Positions 56,439-64,000 of a stretch of 64,000 nt of DNA are shown here, one piece after another. The DNA is taken from NCBI GenBank assembly GCA_018820855.1, contig JAHJNL010000037.1, positions 44,309 through 108,308 of the forward strand. The letters run 5' to 3'. The translations under genes and the position numbers were made by a program. Each line of letters starts with the position of its first letter. Position 1 is the stretch's first letter. The notes under the pieces are model-generated. The model saw only the letters and a program-made list of their open reading frames with translations, had not been told where the DNA came from and searched no databases. Source of the DNA: Pseudomonadota bacterium (lineage in GTDB: Bacteria; Desulfobacterota; Desulfobulbia; Desulfobulbales; Desulfocapsaceae).

Positions 56439-56493
56439 GTTGTTTCCCATGAAGTCATTTTCTGCCTTCGCTGATTTGGCCTCCTGCCCCGTT

Positions 56494-57084
56494 TTACTTT
56501 CGTTTCCTCAGAATCAAATGCGGAAACAATCCACGCTTAGTCAACGGAAGCGGAAGAGGATAGGTTTCGTTGACATATCGCATGTCTTCGATGGTATAGA
56601 AGGCATTGGGATTGTATTTTTTGATAATAGAAATGATCTTTGTAATATTTTTCCGCTTCGCAATACTGAAGATCAGTTTAACAGGCCCGCTCTCACCCTG
56701 GGCATCAACACTGGTCACTCCGTACCCTTCCTCCCAGAGCACTTTAACCAAGTCGTCCGCTTCCCTGCGGGTGATGACCCTGATCAGCATCTTGCCCAGA
56801 GCTATTTTCTCCTCAAGAACCACACCGACATAGTTACCTGCCGCGAATCCAAAAGCAAATGCGACATAAGTCTGCCATGAATTAAGGTTCTGCATGACCT
56901 GAGCCACTGCCAGCAACCAGATCAAAGATTCGAAAAAGCCGAGCAGGGCAGCATAGTATTTCAAGCCCTTGGACACAAAAATAATTCGCAGTGTGCCGAT
57001 AGAAACGTCCAGAATTCGAGCGAAAAATATCAGCAGCGGAATAATTACAAAAACAAAGCTCGAGCTTTCAGTTATCGATACCAT
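56494..57084 (-). CDS. UPF0316 (DUF2179/DUF5698) membrane protein
   Basis: The product is 196 residues from ATG 57084, chosen because AGGAGGGAG lies just before it, over an ATG eight codons earlier. Three N-terminal helices (to about 95) include the family motif ARILDVSIGTLRIIFVSKG. A cytoplasmic DUF2179 domain (about 105-175) follows, with VITRREADDLVKVLWEEGYGVT. DUF2179 proteins are membrane proteins of unknown function; the C-terminal domain has been linked to nucleotide or c-di-AMP sensing in some relatives, which is only a suggestion here. Orientation is convergent with corA. Confidence 0.85.
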   Translation of the reverse strand: MVSITESSSFVFVIIPLLIFFARILDVSIGTLRIIFVSKGLKYYAALLGFFESLIWLLAVAQVMQNLNSWQTYVAFAFGFAAGNYVGVVLEEKIALGKMLIRVITRREADDLVKVLWEEGYGVTSVDAQGESGPVKLIFSIAKRKNITKIISIIKKYNPNAFYTIEDMRYVNETYPLPLPLTKRGLFPHLILRKRK

Positions 57085-57251
57085 TATGCTCCCTCCTGCG
57101 AAGATCATGAAGCTGTGATCAGTTTTTTTTCAGACCATGAATCGTATCTCGCTATTATGCTGAACAAAACAGCCATGTCTGAATAGTTGGTAAAAAAGAT
57201 ATCTTTGGTGTGCGGCAAGAGCAGTGGTACCATGGCAATCCGCTTGAATAA

Positions 57252-58157
57252 TCAGCCCTTACCGCGCGTTTTGGTTTTTCCAGGCTGCGCATTTTTCTCG
57301 ATAAATTCAATAACAATGTCACCCACATTCTTCCCGCTTGCTTTTTCAATGCCTTCCAAACCAGGTGAAGAGTTCACTTCCATGACCAATGGACCATGAT
57401 TTGAACGTAAGATGTCTACCCCGGCCACGTTCAGGCCCATTATTTTGGCAGCGCGAACGGCTGTGGAGCGTTCTTCCGGAGTGATTGTAACTTTTTCCGC
57501 CTTTCCGCCTCGGTGTATGTTCGAGCGAAAATCTCCTTCCCTGCCGGTACGCATCATTGCTGCAACGACCTTGCCGCCAACCACAAAACAACGGATATCT
57601 TTGGAACCCGCCTCCTTGATAAATTCCTGGACCAGAATATTCTGTTTCAATCCCCGAAAAGCCTCAATAACACTCTCCGCAGCGTTATTGGTCTCGGCCA
57701 GAACAACGCCAATCCCCTGGGTTCCTTCTAACAGTTTAATTACCAGTGGTGCGCCACCGGCAAGATCAATTAAATCCTGGGTGTACATAGTTGAATGGGA
57801 AAAACCGGTTACGGGCAAACCTATTCCCCTACGTGCCAGGAGCTGCAGGGAACGGAGTTTATCACGGGAACGGGAAATGGCCACAGATTCATTGACGGAA
57901 TAAACGCCCATCATTTCAAACTGCCTGACAACAGCAGTTCCATAAAAAGTAATGGAGGCCCCTATTCGTGGAATAACTGCACTATAGCCTTCTAAGGGTT
58001 CGCCCTTAAAATGAATCGAAGGTTTGTGAGAGGTAATATTCATGTAACAGCGCAGGGGGTCAACAACCTGGACCTCATGCCCCCGTTTCTCTGCACTTTC
58101 CACAAGCTTGGCGGTGGAGTAAAGGTCTTTATTTCTGGATAAAATACAAATTTTCAT
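57252..58157 (-). CDS. rimK: RimK-type ATP-grasp glutamate ligase
   Basis: This 301-residue enzyme matches RimK over its full length: N-terminal [18 protein letters not shown], the [13 protein letters not shown] segment, the ATP-grasp lysine motif [47 protein letters not shown] and the metal-binding end VAGVDILRS...[16 protein letters not shown]. RimK adds glutamates to ribosomal protein S6 in E. coli; relatives modify other targets. The gene starts one base after the stop of the protease-like rimZ, so they are co-transcribed and coupled. The conserved pairing supports assignment. Confidence 0.93.
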   Translation of the reverse strand: MKICILSRNKDLYSTAKLVESAEKRGHEVQVVDPLRCYMNITSHKPSIHFKGEPLEGYSAVIPRIGASITFYGTAVVRQFEMMGVYSVNESVAISRSRDKLRSLQLLARRGIGLPVTGFSHSTMYTQDLIDLAGGAPLVIKLLEGTQGIGVVLAETNNAAESVIEAFRGLKQNILVQEFIKEAGSKDIRCFVVGGKVVAAMMRTGREGDFRSNIHRGGKAEKVTITPEERSTAVRAAKIMGLNVAGVDILRSNHGPLVMEVNSSPGLEGIEKASGKNVGDIVIEFIEKNAQPGKTKTRGKG

Positions 58158-58158
58158 A

Positions 58159-58629
58159 TTATTTCACTTTATTATAAATGGTTGGGGACTTGCGTCCTGC
58201 CAAGTAAGAGGCAGCGGGGTCAACGATATACGTTCCGGCCATGGCACTGCGGCCCAGCAGCATGCGAAACAGCATGCTATCTCTATCAGTCAAGGTGAGT
58301 TCCGCATGGGTGGTGATACCACCCAGGACTATAGTTGTGAATATGATATAGCGCAGTTCCTTGTGTCCGCCAGAGTCACTGACAACGCGTTGGTCTGCAA
58401 TGGGTGCTTCGCATGTCAGAACAACGCCTGTTTTTTTCTGCAGCGGATGAATTTTAAATCGAACTTTGGCGATCCCTCCTTCCTCAAAGGGTTCAACAGC
58501 GAAGGCATGGAGGGCAGAGGTTTTTGCCCCTGTATCAACCTTGGCCTTGATAGCCGGGATACCAATATCAGGAAGAGATAACCACTCCCGCCACCCCAGC
58601 ATTTTCTTATCACTCTTGCCAACTGTCAT
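58159..58629 (-). CDS. RimZ/RimB-type ATP-dependent protease-like protein
   Basis: The gene encodes 156 residues from ATG 58629 after an AAGGAG site; earlier in-frame ATGs lack one. The retropepsin-like signature [12 protein letters not shown] (about 22-33) and the C-terminal MLLGRSAM...[10 protein letters not shown] identify the family known as RimB/RimZ, COG4067 (putative ATP-dependent zinc protease). In characterised systems the partner trims poly-glutamate tails added by RimK or modulates the system. It precedes rimK by one base and almost certainly works with it. Confidence 0.88.
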   Translation of the reverse strand: MTVGKSDKKMLGWREWLSLPDIGIPAIKAKVDTGAKTSALHAFAVEPFEEGGIAKVRFKIHPLQKKTGVVLTCEAPIADQRVVSDSGGHKELRYIIFTTIVLGGITTHAELTLTDRDSMLFRMLLGRSAMAGTYIVDPAASYLAGRKSPTIYNKVK

Positions 58630-58649
58630 CTGCATAACTCCTTTAATCA

Positions 58650-59486
58650 TTGAGTGTATTCTCATCTTAGCTGGAAAAGAGTTTCCATTGGTGTCATGCC
58701 GGGACCGAGTTAATAGACCCAATTCCTGAAACTGTCTACCTCTTATTTACCTGCATTGACCATAAGGGAGAACATAGCTCTTTCTTCACGCCCTCCTGCT
58801 CCAGCAGGCGTTGCAGACTGACTTACCTCTGGTTATTCAAAGGAAAAGAGTTCCCATAACGAGAGGAAACCAATCGGAACAACGAGTTAGCTATTCATTT
58901 CCTGCCTAATGCTCGCGGAGGAATGAGGACGTTTTTTTGAATCAGAATAACAACAGCAATAGTCAGCATACTCTTTTTGACAATCAAGCTCTGCACCATG
59001 ACAGAACCAGTGACAGCGAAGGATAATCAATAAGAGAGCAAAAGGAACTTCACTGGATATTTTTTTTTCGACAGGGGGTAAAAGAAAACGAATCGGATCA
59101 TTTTCCCACCAGATTCGGAATTGCAACCGCTGCGGAAGCACCAATGACACTGGAAATTTTCAGTTATCACCAAAAGAATGCTATTGTTTTCTGCAAGGTC
59201 TGTAGTGTAACATATAATTTGTAAAGTGTACAATCAATCAGGCTCCACCTCCAGAATCACAAAGCCGCGTATGACTTACCGGCTCCTACCGAGTACTGAG
59301 AGAGTGCTGGAGAATATTCTTTTTACTCCATTCCTGATGAGTTACTGTCCATCCAGAAATGAGAGAGTTTTTCCTCAATCAAGCAACAAAGAGTTAGGGG
59401 AAAAACAGCCGCTTCAAATTGGGCACAAACTGACCAGGAATAGAGAAACTGCCACTTCTATCTGCTTACCCGTAAGATTACCGCAA
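58650..59486. other. Intergenic region between rimZ and the QEGLA gene
   Basis: About 840 bases with no convincing gene. Minus-strand frames at 58887-59150 and 59027-59233 lack a good start and recognisable products. The plus frame of the QEGLA gene is open back to a GTG at 59226 and has ATGs at 59271 and 59337, all without ribosome-binding sites, so some of this region could be coding. Confidence 0.35.
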
Positions 59487-61478
59487 ATGCAGAACTTATC
59501 TGAAAAAGAAATCCTTCTCCATATAAAAAGGCAGGAACCCTTTACGGCAACTGTTGACACAGGTGCCTTCAGCATCAAAGTCGATCGATATATCCCTGCC
59601 GTCTACACAGCAATTCACGCCGGTCATACGATTCCTCAACAGATCACAGAAAGGCTGTTGCTGAATGAAGAAGAGCGACGATATAAGGAAGACCCCTTTA
59701 CCGGTGAAATGCTGTCCTCATTTCCTATTGTTCTGCTGGGACTTGGTTCACGGTATCTGTACGACCTGAACCGTCCGCCCGGAGAGTTTACCTATGAAGC
59801 GGCCGAGGGGAAAAAGATTTGGAGCCGTCCCCTTACAGCCAAGGAACGGAAGGAAAATATTTCCCTGCACGACAGCTACTACAGAGTACTGTCTGCCCTT
59901 CTCACAGTTCTTGAAAAAAAATTTTCCCGCTGCATCATCTATGATCTGCACTCCTTTAACTATAAACGCATTACAACTGAGACACCACTCTTCAATATCG
60001 GCACCCATCACATCGATCAAAAAACGTATCGCCCGGTATTAGATAATCTGAGAAGACGGCTGATGGGTGCAGATTTTCCAAATATTGAGAACAGAGCAGC
60101 CTGTGATGAGGTTTTTACAGGCAAGGGGTATCAAGCCTTTTTTATTCATGAGAATCATCCCCAGAGCCTTTGTATCCCCCTGGCAATAAAAAAAGTGTAT
60201 ATGGATGAAACCTCCGGAGTAGCTTACCCGCTTATCCTTGAGGCAATCATCGAAAGCCTGAAGCAGGCGCTGAGCTATAACGCATCATACTTCAGCAGAA
60301 GGTTTGCCGGTAAAATAATACAGCGATCCCTGTTCTTTGCCGAGGAAAGCAGCAAGGTGATCAGGAGGATAGATGCAGCACTCTACAAAGTGGCAAAAGG
60401 CGTAGACACATTACGCTATATCAATCCCATTAATCTTGCCCATGAACGTAACCTTTTTTTTGCAAAGCAATGCAATTATACGCCGCAGTTCTGCTATCGA
60501 CAGTTACACATCGATCCTTTTGCCTTCCGTGAAAAACTCTATGCCATTCCTGTGGACAATATCCAGGACGTCAGTATCCGGCAGCTCTATCGCAGCACCA
60601 TTGACATGCTTGCCCAGAAAATTGACCTGCTGGCCACCATTGGCACTGAACATTTCCTCTACAATTCTTTGCGGTTTCATGGAGAACCGAGAGAAGCAGA
60701 TATTGAGCTGGCCCGTTTTTTTCTCGCTGCTCCCCCTGTTGAGGATGAAGAGGGTCAAGAGCAATTCAGTGCCAAAGAGTGCGCCAAGGCATTCCAGCAG
60801 GCAATAAATGACTATGGCTTTGACTGTCGGGTGGAGTTAAGCAGTCGCATTGTAGCCAGAGCCATGGTCAGCAGCGGTCGGCGCAAAGTCCTGGTCAATC
60901 GTTCTGCCCATTTCACAGAAACAGAAATTCAGGCCCTGATCCACCATGAACTGGGGGTGCATATGGTGACCACTGTCAATGCGAACCAGCAAGGTCTGAA
61001 AATATTCAAACTTGGCCTGCGCGGCAATACGGAAACCCAGGAAGGTCTGGCTATCCTGAGTGAGCATTTGTCCGGCAACCTGACCCTGGCCCGGATAAAA
61101 ATGCTGGCCCATCGCGTCATGGCTGTCCATATGATGGTCCAGAACTACGATTTCAGCAGAACATACAAGGCCCTGACCGATGATTTCGGTATGTCAAAAG
61201 AAGATGCTTTCAATATGGGCGTACGGGTGTATCGAGGGGGCGGATTTACCAAGGATTATCTCTATCTTACAGGACTGCGCAAACTCCTGCAGCTGTACAG
61301 CTCCGGCACAGACCTGCAGCTCCTGTTTGTGGGCAAGACGTCCATCGCTTTTCTTAACACCCTGAAAGAGATGCTCGACCGGAAAGTGGTGACCAGCCCG
61401 ATTCACCTGCCCCGGGCCTGGAAAATGAACGTGGAAAGCAATCCGATTCTGAAGTACCTCTTGAGTGCGATGTCCTGA
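59487..61478 (+). CDS. N-formylglutamate amidohydrolase-like domain fused to QEGLA-motif (DUF1704) domain
   Basis: The protein has 663 residues if started at ATG 59487, near the start of recognisable homology; the frame is open back to 59226. The N-terminal half (about 10-270) has the formylglutamate amidohydrolase fold with TVDTGAF, IHAGHTIP, YDLHSF and HHIDQ segments. The C-terminal half is a DUF1704/TIGR02421 domain: HHELGVH (486-492, HExxH-like metal site), TQEGLA (about 517-522), then the FGMSKEDAFNMGVRVYRGGGFTKDYLYLTGL end. The QEGLA family is named for an effect on flavohaemoglobin expression, and recent relatives act on tyrosine-like residues in peptides; the reaction here is not established. 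Convergent with the channel gene. Confidence 0.8.
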   Translation: MQNLSEKEILLHIKRQEPFTATVDTGAFSIKVDRYIPAVYTAIHAGHTIPQQITERLLLNEEERRYKEDPFTGEMLSSFPIVLLGLGSRYLYDLNRPPGEFTYEAAEGKKIWSRPLTAKERKENISLHDSYYRVLSALLTVLEKKFSRCIIYDLHSFNYKRITTETPLFNIGTHHIDQKTYRPVLDNLRRRLMGADFPNIENRAACDEVFTGKGYQAFFIHENHPQSLCIPLAIKKVYMDETSGVAYPLILEAIIESLKQALSYNASYFSRRFAGKIIQRSLFFAEESSKVIRRIDAALYKVAKGVDTLRYINPINLAHERNLFFAKQCNYTPQFCYRQLHIDPFAFREKLYAIPVDNIQDVSIRQLYRSTIDMLAQKIDLLATIGTEHFLYNSLRFHGEPREADIELARFFLAAPPVEDEEGQEQFSAKECAKAFQQAINDYGFDCRVELSSRIVARAMVSSGRRKVLVNRSAHFTETEIQALIHHELGVHMVTTVNANQQGLKIFKLGLRGNTETQEGLAILSEHLSGNLTLARIKMLAHRVMAVHMMVQNYDFSRTYKALTDDFGMSKEDAFNMGVRVYRGGGFTKDYLYLTGLRKLLQLYSSGTDLQLLFVGKTSIAFLNTLKEMLDRKVVTSPIHLPRAWKMNVESNPILKYLLSAMS

Positions 61479-61554
61479 AGAAGTTGTTCGCGCCCCCGCT
61501 CCTCTCTCAGCTACACCGGAATATCCACTCCCCACCTGCTATAGCAGGAAAACA

Positions 61555-63915
61555 TCATAGTGTATCTGTCTTGGCTGTCTTTTCTATATCGGTTTGTTGG
61601 TGGCCCACGTTCTCATTTTCCGTTGCTCTGTACAGACCGCTTTTAATATGCACGTCACGCTGGGGAAAGGGAATTTCTATGTTGTTATCCCGGAAAGCCT
61701 GATCAATGGCAAAATGCATATCACTTCGCACGTCTATACGTCTATCAACATCCTTCAGATGGCAGAAGAGTTCAAAGTCCAGGGAGGATTCGCCAAAGGC
61801 CTGAAAGCGGACGACAGGATAAGGGGCGGTGCCATTGGTGATCACCTCGGGATGATTCCTCGCAACTTCCAGAAGAAGATCTTTGACAAGTGCGGTATCG
61901 CTGCCGTAGGCAACTCCCACCATTAACCGGACCCTGCCACGAGTATCCTGAAACATCATATTGGTCACCTGATTCGAGATCAACTCCGAGTTAGGGACAA
62001 TGACATCAGAACGGTCAAAGGTTTGAATAATGGTAGAGCGCACACTGATTTTTTTCACATACCCTTCAGTGGTGCCAACACTGATCCAATCCCCCCGTTT
62101 GATAGGCCGTTCAAAGAGCAGAATAAGGCCGGAAACAAGATTGTTGACGATATTCTGCAGACCGAACCCAATACCAACAGACAGGGCTCCGGCAACCATT
62201 GCCAGACCGGTAAAATGAATACCGGCTGTACTGAGAGCAGTTAGAATTACAACACTGTAACCAATATATCCAACAATTGTTATGATAGCATCCTGCACAC
62301 TGGGCGCCATTTCGGATTCTGCCACCCAGTCACGAACAATATTATCCTTAAAAAGAGAGACAACAGTCCAACCCAGGGTAAAAATCAAAAAACCCACTCC
62401 GACCCGTGAGGGTACGATGCTCACCGTTCCAAGACTGAACCCTTCGACCAGCCAGCCATAGTAGGTTGAGGCATAGACTCTGGATATCCCCCACAGACGG
62501 AGAAAGGCGTAGATAAAAGCAATAACAAACAGTAGCTTAATCAGACTGTTTGTCCAAACGACTCCTCTGAGAACTTCAGTTTGTTTGACCCCGGCTTTTT
62601 TGCGAATATTTTGTTGCCAGATATACTTCCCTCTTCCAAAGCCGCCTATGACCTCATCGGTCAGATGCTTACCGAGACTGAGGAGCAGAGCGAACGCTAG
62701 GGTACCTGACGTTCCTATCAGAATATGCGTGGCAAGGGCTCGATACCCACTGAGTTCGCTAAGTGTGACAACACCAAAAACCAACACCAGAAGAATGCGT
62801 AGGAATCGACGCCATGCCTGCAGCCGGGTAAAACTGCAGGCAAGCCAGAATGACCAGAGCAGAACCCCATACCAGAGTGTCACCATCAATGCCCGAGTAA
62901 GATAAAAGCTCGCCTCCGGCAGAGCCGTTTTCATAGGGCTTGCAAAGACAAACCATAACAATCCGGAAAGCAGGGCAAACAGATGCAGACGCAAGAGAGC
63001 GGACCGGAAGGATGGTTCCCCCGCTGTATCTGTCTCACTGACTCCCATCAGGACAAGCCCGTAGACCTTGCCGAAGATAGACAAATTCAGCACAATGAGC
63101 AGACTGTCTACAGCACATGGCAGATAGGACGGCGGCAACAGACCTGCCATAATAAAACGCAGTGAAAGAGATACGCCTCCCAGGGCTGTAAGGAGTTGAA
63201 AAATATTTTTCTGTTTAGCGATTGTCCGCAGAAAATCATAGAAAAATCCTTCCTGCTGAATTTTGCCAACTTGATGAGTGAAAAGATCATCCAATTTGCT
63301 GCCGATAAACCAGCCGATCCCTACCAGAAAAAGTATAGGAACGATATGCCATGGTGCCAGAGAATCAAGCCTGCTTCCTGTCATGAAAAATTTACCGGTA
63401 GCCACAAGCCCGTTCAGAGATCGTATTTCAGGCAGCAGGACTATTTCATAGATATTCAGGCCACGGGAAAACAGGTCTCTGGTGAAGATCTGTTTTTTGT
63501 TCTTTTGCAGTTCCTCCTCAAGCCCTGTTGCCTTGAGTGTCAACAGACGGCATTGCGCCAGACGCACTTCGGCCCGGCTTTTCAGGGTCAGTAGCCCGTC
63601 TCTTTCTTTGGCAATATCCTTTGGTTCACCGCTTACTTTTTCGCCCAGTGCAGTAAAGGACTTGTCGAGTTGCTCCAGTTCCTGCTGCGTCACGGCTATG
63701 CATTGCTGTCCCTGTTTCAGATAAACCTGCAACTGCTGCATCAGGAGTTCAATCTCTGGCAAAGAGGCACTTTGCGGATCGACCTGAACGATTTTATCAA
63801 GTTCTTTTTGAACAGCTGTAACGTCGTATGATTCCAGGTCAGCAGAATTGGAGAGGGAGGGGTAAAACCAGAGAAAGAAACAGACAAGACCAATTAAAAC
63901 AGTATGCAATTTCAT
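61555..63915 (-). CDS. MscK/KefA-like mechanosensitive channel (MscS family)
   Basis: This encodes 786 residues from ATG 63915; the longer frame to 63954 would put 13 residues ahead of a clear signal peptide (FLWFYPSLSNSA). A coiled periplasmic region (about 25-160) is followed by about ten helices and a C-terminal MscS core: pore helix with GALSVGIGFGLQNIVNNLVSGLILLFERPIKRGDWI, then the beta domain VGTTEGYVKKISVRSTIIQTFDRSDVIVPNS and the alpha-beta cage through HFAIDQAFRDNNIEIPFPQ. Such channels relieve turgor on hypo-osmotic shock, sometimes gated by potassium. It is intact, unlike the remnant near 53900. The rest of the window (63955-64000) is upstream DNA with no feature seen. Confidence 0.9.
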   Translation of the reverse strand: MKLHTVLIGLVCFFLWFYPSLSNSADLESYDVTAVQKELDKIVQVDPQSASLPEIELLMQQLQVYLKQGQQCIAVTQQELEQLDKSFTALGEKVSGEPKDIAKERDGLLTLKSRAEVRLAQCRLLTLKATGLEEELQKNKKQIFTRDLFSRGLNIYEIVLLPEIRSLNGLVATGKFFMTGSRLDSLAPWHIVPILFLVGIGWFIGSKLDDLFTHQVGKIQQEGFFYDFLRTIAKQKNIFQLLTALGGVSLSLRFIMAGLLPPSYLPCAVDSLLIVLNLSIFGKVYGLVLMGVSETDTAGEPSFRSALLRLHLFALLSGLLWFVFASPMKTALPEASFYLTRALMVTLWYGVLLWSFWLACSFTRLQAWRRFLRILLVLVFGVVTLSELSGYRALATHILIGTSGTLAFALLLSLGKHLTDEVIGGFGRGKYIWQQNIRKKAGVKQTEVLRGVVWTNSLIKLLFVIAFIYAFLRLWGISRVYASTYYGWLVEGFSLGTVSIVPSRVGVGFLIFTLGWTVVSLFKDNIVRDWVAESEMAPSVQDAIITIVGYIGYSVVILTALSTAGIHFTGLAMVAGALSVGIGFGLQNIVNNLVSGLILLFERPIKRGDWISVGTTEGYVKKISVRSTIIQTFDRSDVIVPNSELISNQVTNMMFQDTRGRVRLMVGVAYGSDTALVKDLLLEVARNHPEVITNGTAPYPVVRFQAFGESSLDFELFCHLKDVDRRIDVRSDMHFAIDQAFRDNNIEIPFPQRDVHIKSGLYRATENENVGHQQTDIEKTAKTDTL

Positions 63916-64000
63916 GAAGATCCCAACAGAAGAATTCTCATAGGGGGTATGCAACAGGACTTTAGTCTTTTGACATAGCCCTACAGGAAATTTTCTTAGA

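Overview
The window looks like a chromosome segment of an anaerobic, motile, Gram-negative bacterium. The gene families suggest a member of the Desulfobacterota, perhaps the Desulfobulbales. The pointers are PAS/Cache hybrid kinases, a double-Cache chemoreceptor with a zinc-binding tail, a flagellar hook-length protein, a secreted protein with two c-type haem motifs, a rubredoxin, a QEGLA-motif protein and a TonB-dependent corrinoid uptake operon. The taxon is an inference from gene content; there is no rRNA, tRNA, phage, insertion sequence or CRISPR array to anchor it.

Layout. 1-6.6 kb: the end of a lipid-exporter/methyltransferase fusion overlapped by a NodB-type deacetylase, then FliK (minus), an RCK-gated potassium channel and a PilZ protein. 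6.6-11.2 kb: a large Cache-PAS hybrid histidine kinase (minus) and, divergently, a PAS-PAS-LuxR regulator preceded by a translationally coupled 50-residue ORF. 11.6-19.4 kb: two very large secreted paralogues with Asp-box (BNR-like) motifs; only the first carries a CxxCH haem cassette and a long N-terminal extension. 20-25.3 kb: a cysteine-rich stand-alone PAS protein, a chemoreceptor, a PilZ protein and two small orphan proteins. 25.5-31.8 kb: a clostripain-like protein that has lost its catalytic pair, PdxH, a nitroreductase, a YgjP-type metallopeptidase and a second hybrid kinase. 32.1-41.7 kb: one 3195-residue adhesin-like protein made of about 22 immunoglobulin-like repeats plus a propeller-like tail.

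41.8-51.8 kb is a metal and cofactor region. It holds a membrane protein, a DUF2202 ferritin-like protein under a perfectly symmetrical Fur-box-like operator, a rubredoxin with a C-x-C first knuckle, and a cobalamin riboswitch with its own promoter and terminator. The riboswitch controls btuB-exbB-exbD-tonB-btuF-btuC-btuD, a complete outer-to-inner-membrane corrinoid uptake system with its own energy-transducing complex. 51.9-64 kb: a small ABM-fold protein, a diadenylate cyclase fused to YbbR domains (CdaA plus CdaR in one chain) next to a truncated MscS remnant, MarC, CorA, a UPF0316 protein, the RimZ-RimK pair, a formylglutamate-hydrolase/QEGLA fusion and an MscK-like channel.

The points most worth following are the haem-bearing/haem-less secreted pair with its adjacent regulator and coupled small ORF, the inactive C11 protease homologue, the Fur-like site in front of the ferritin-like gene, the C-x-C rubredoxin and the cyclase-YbbR fusion. 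No promoter or function here was tested; all are read from sequence.
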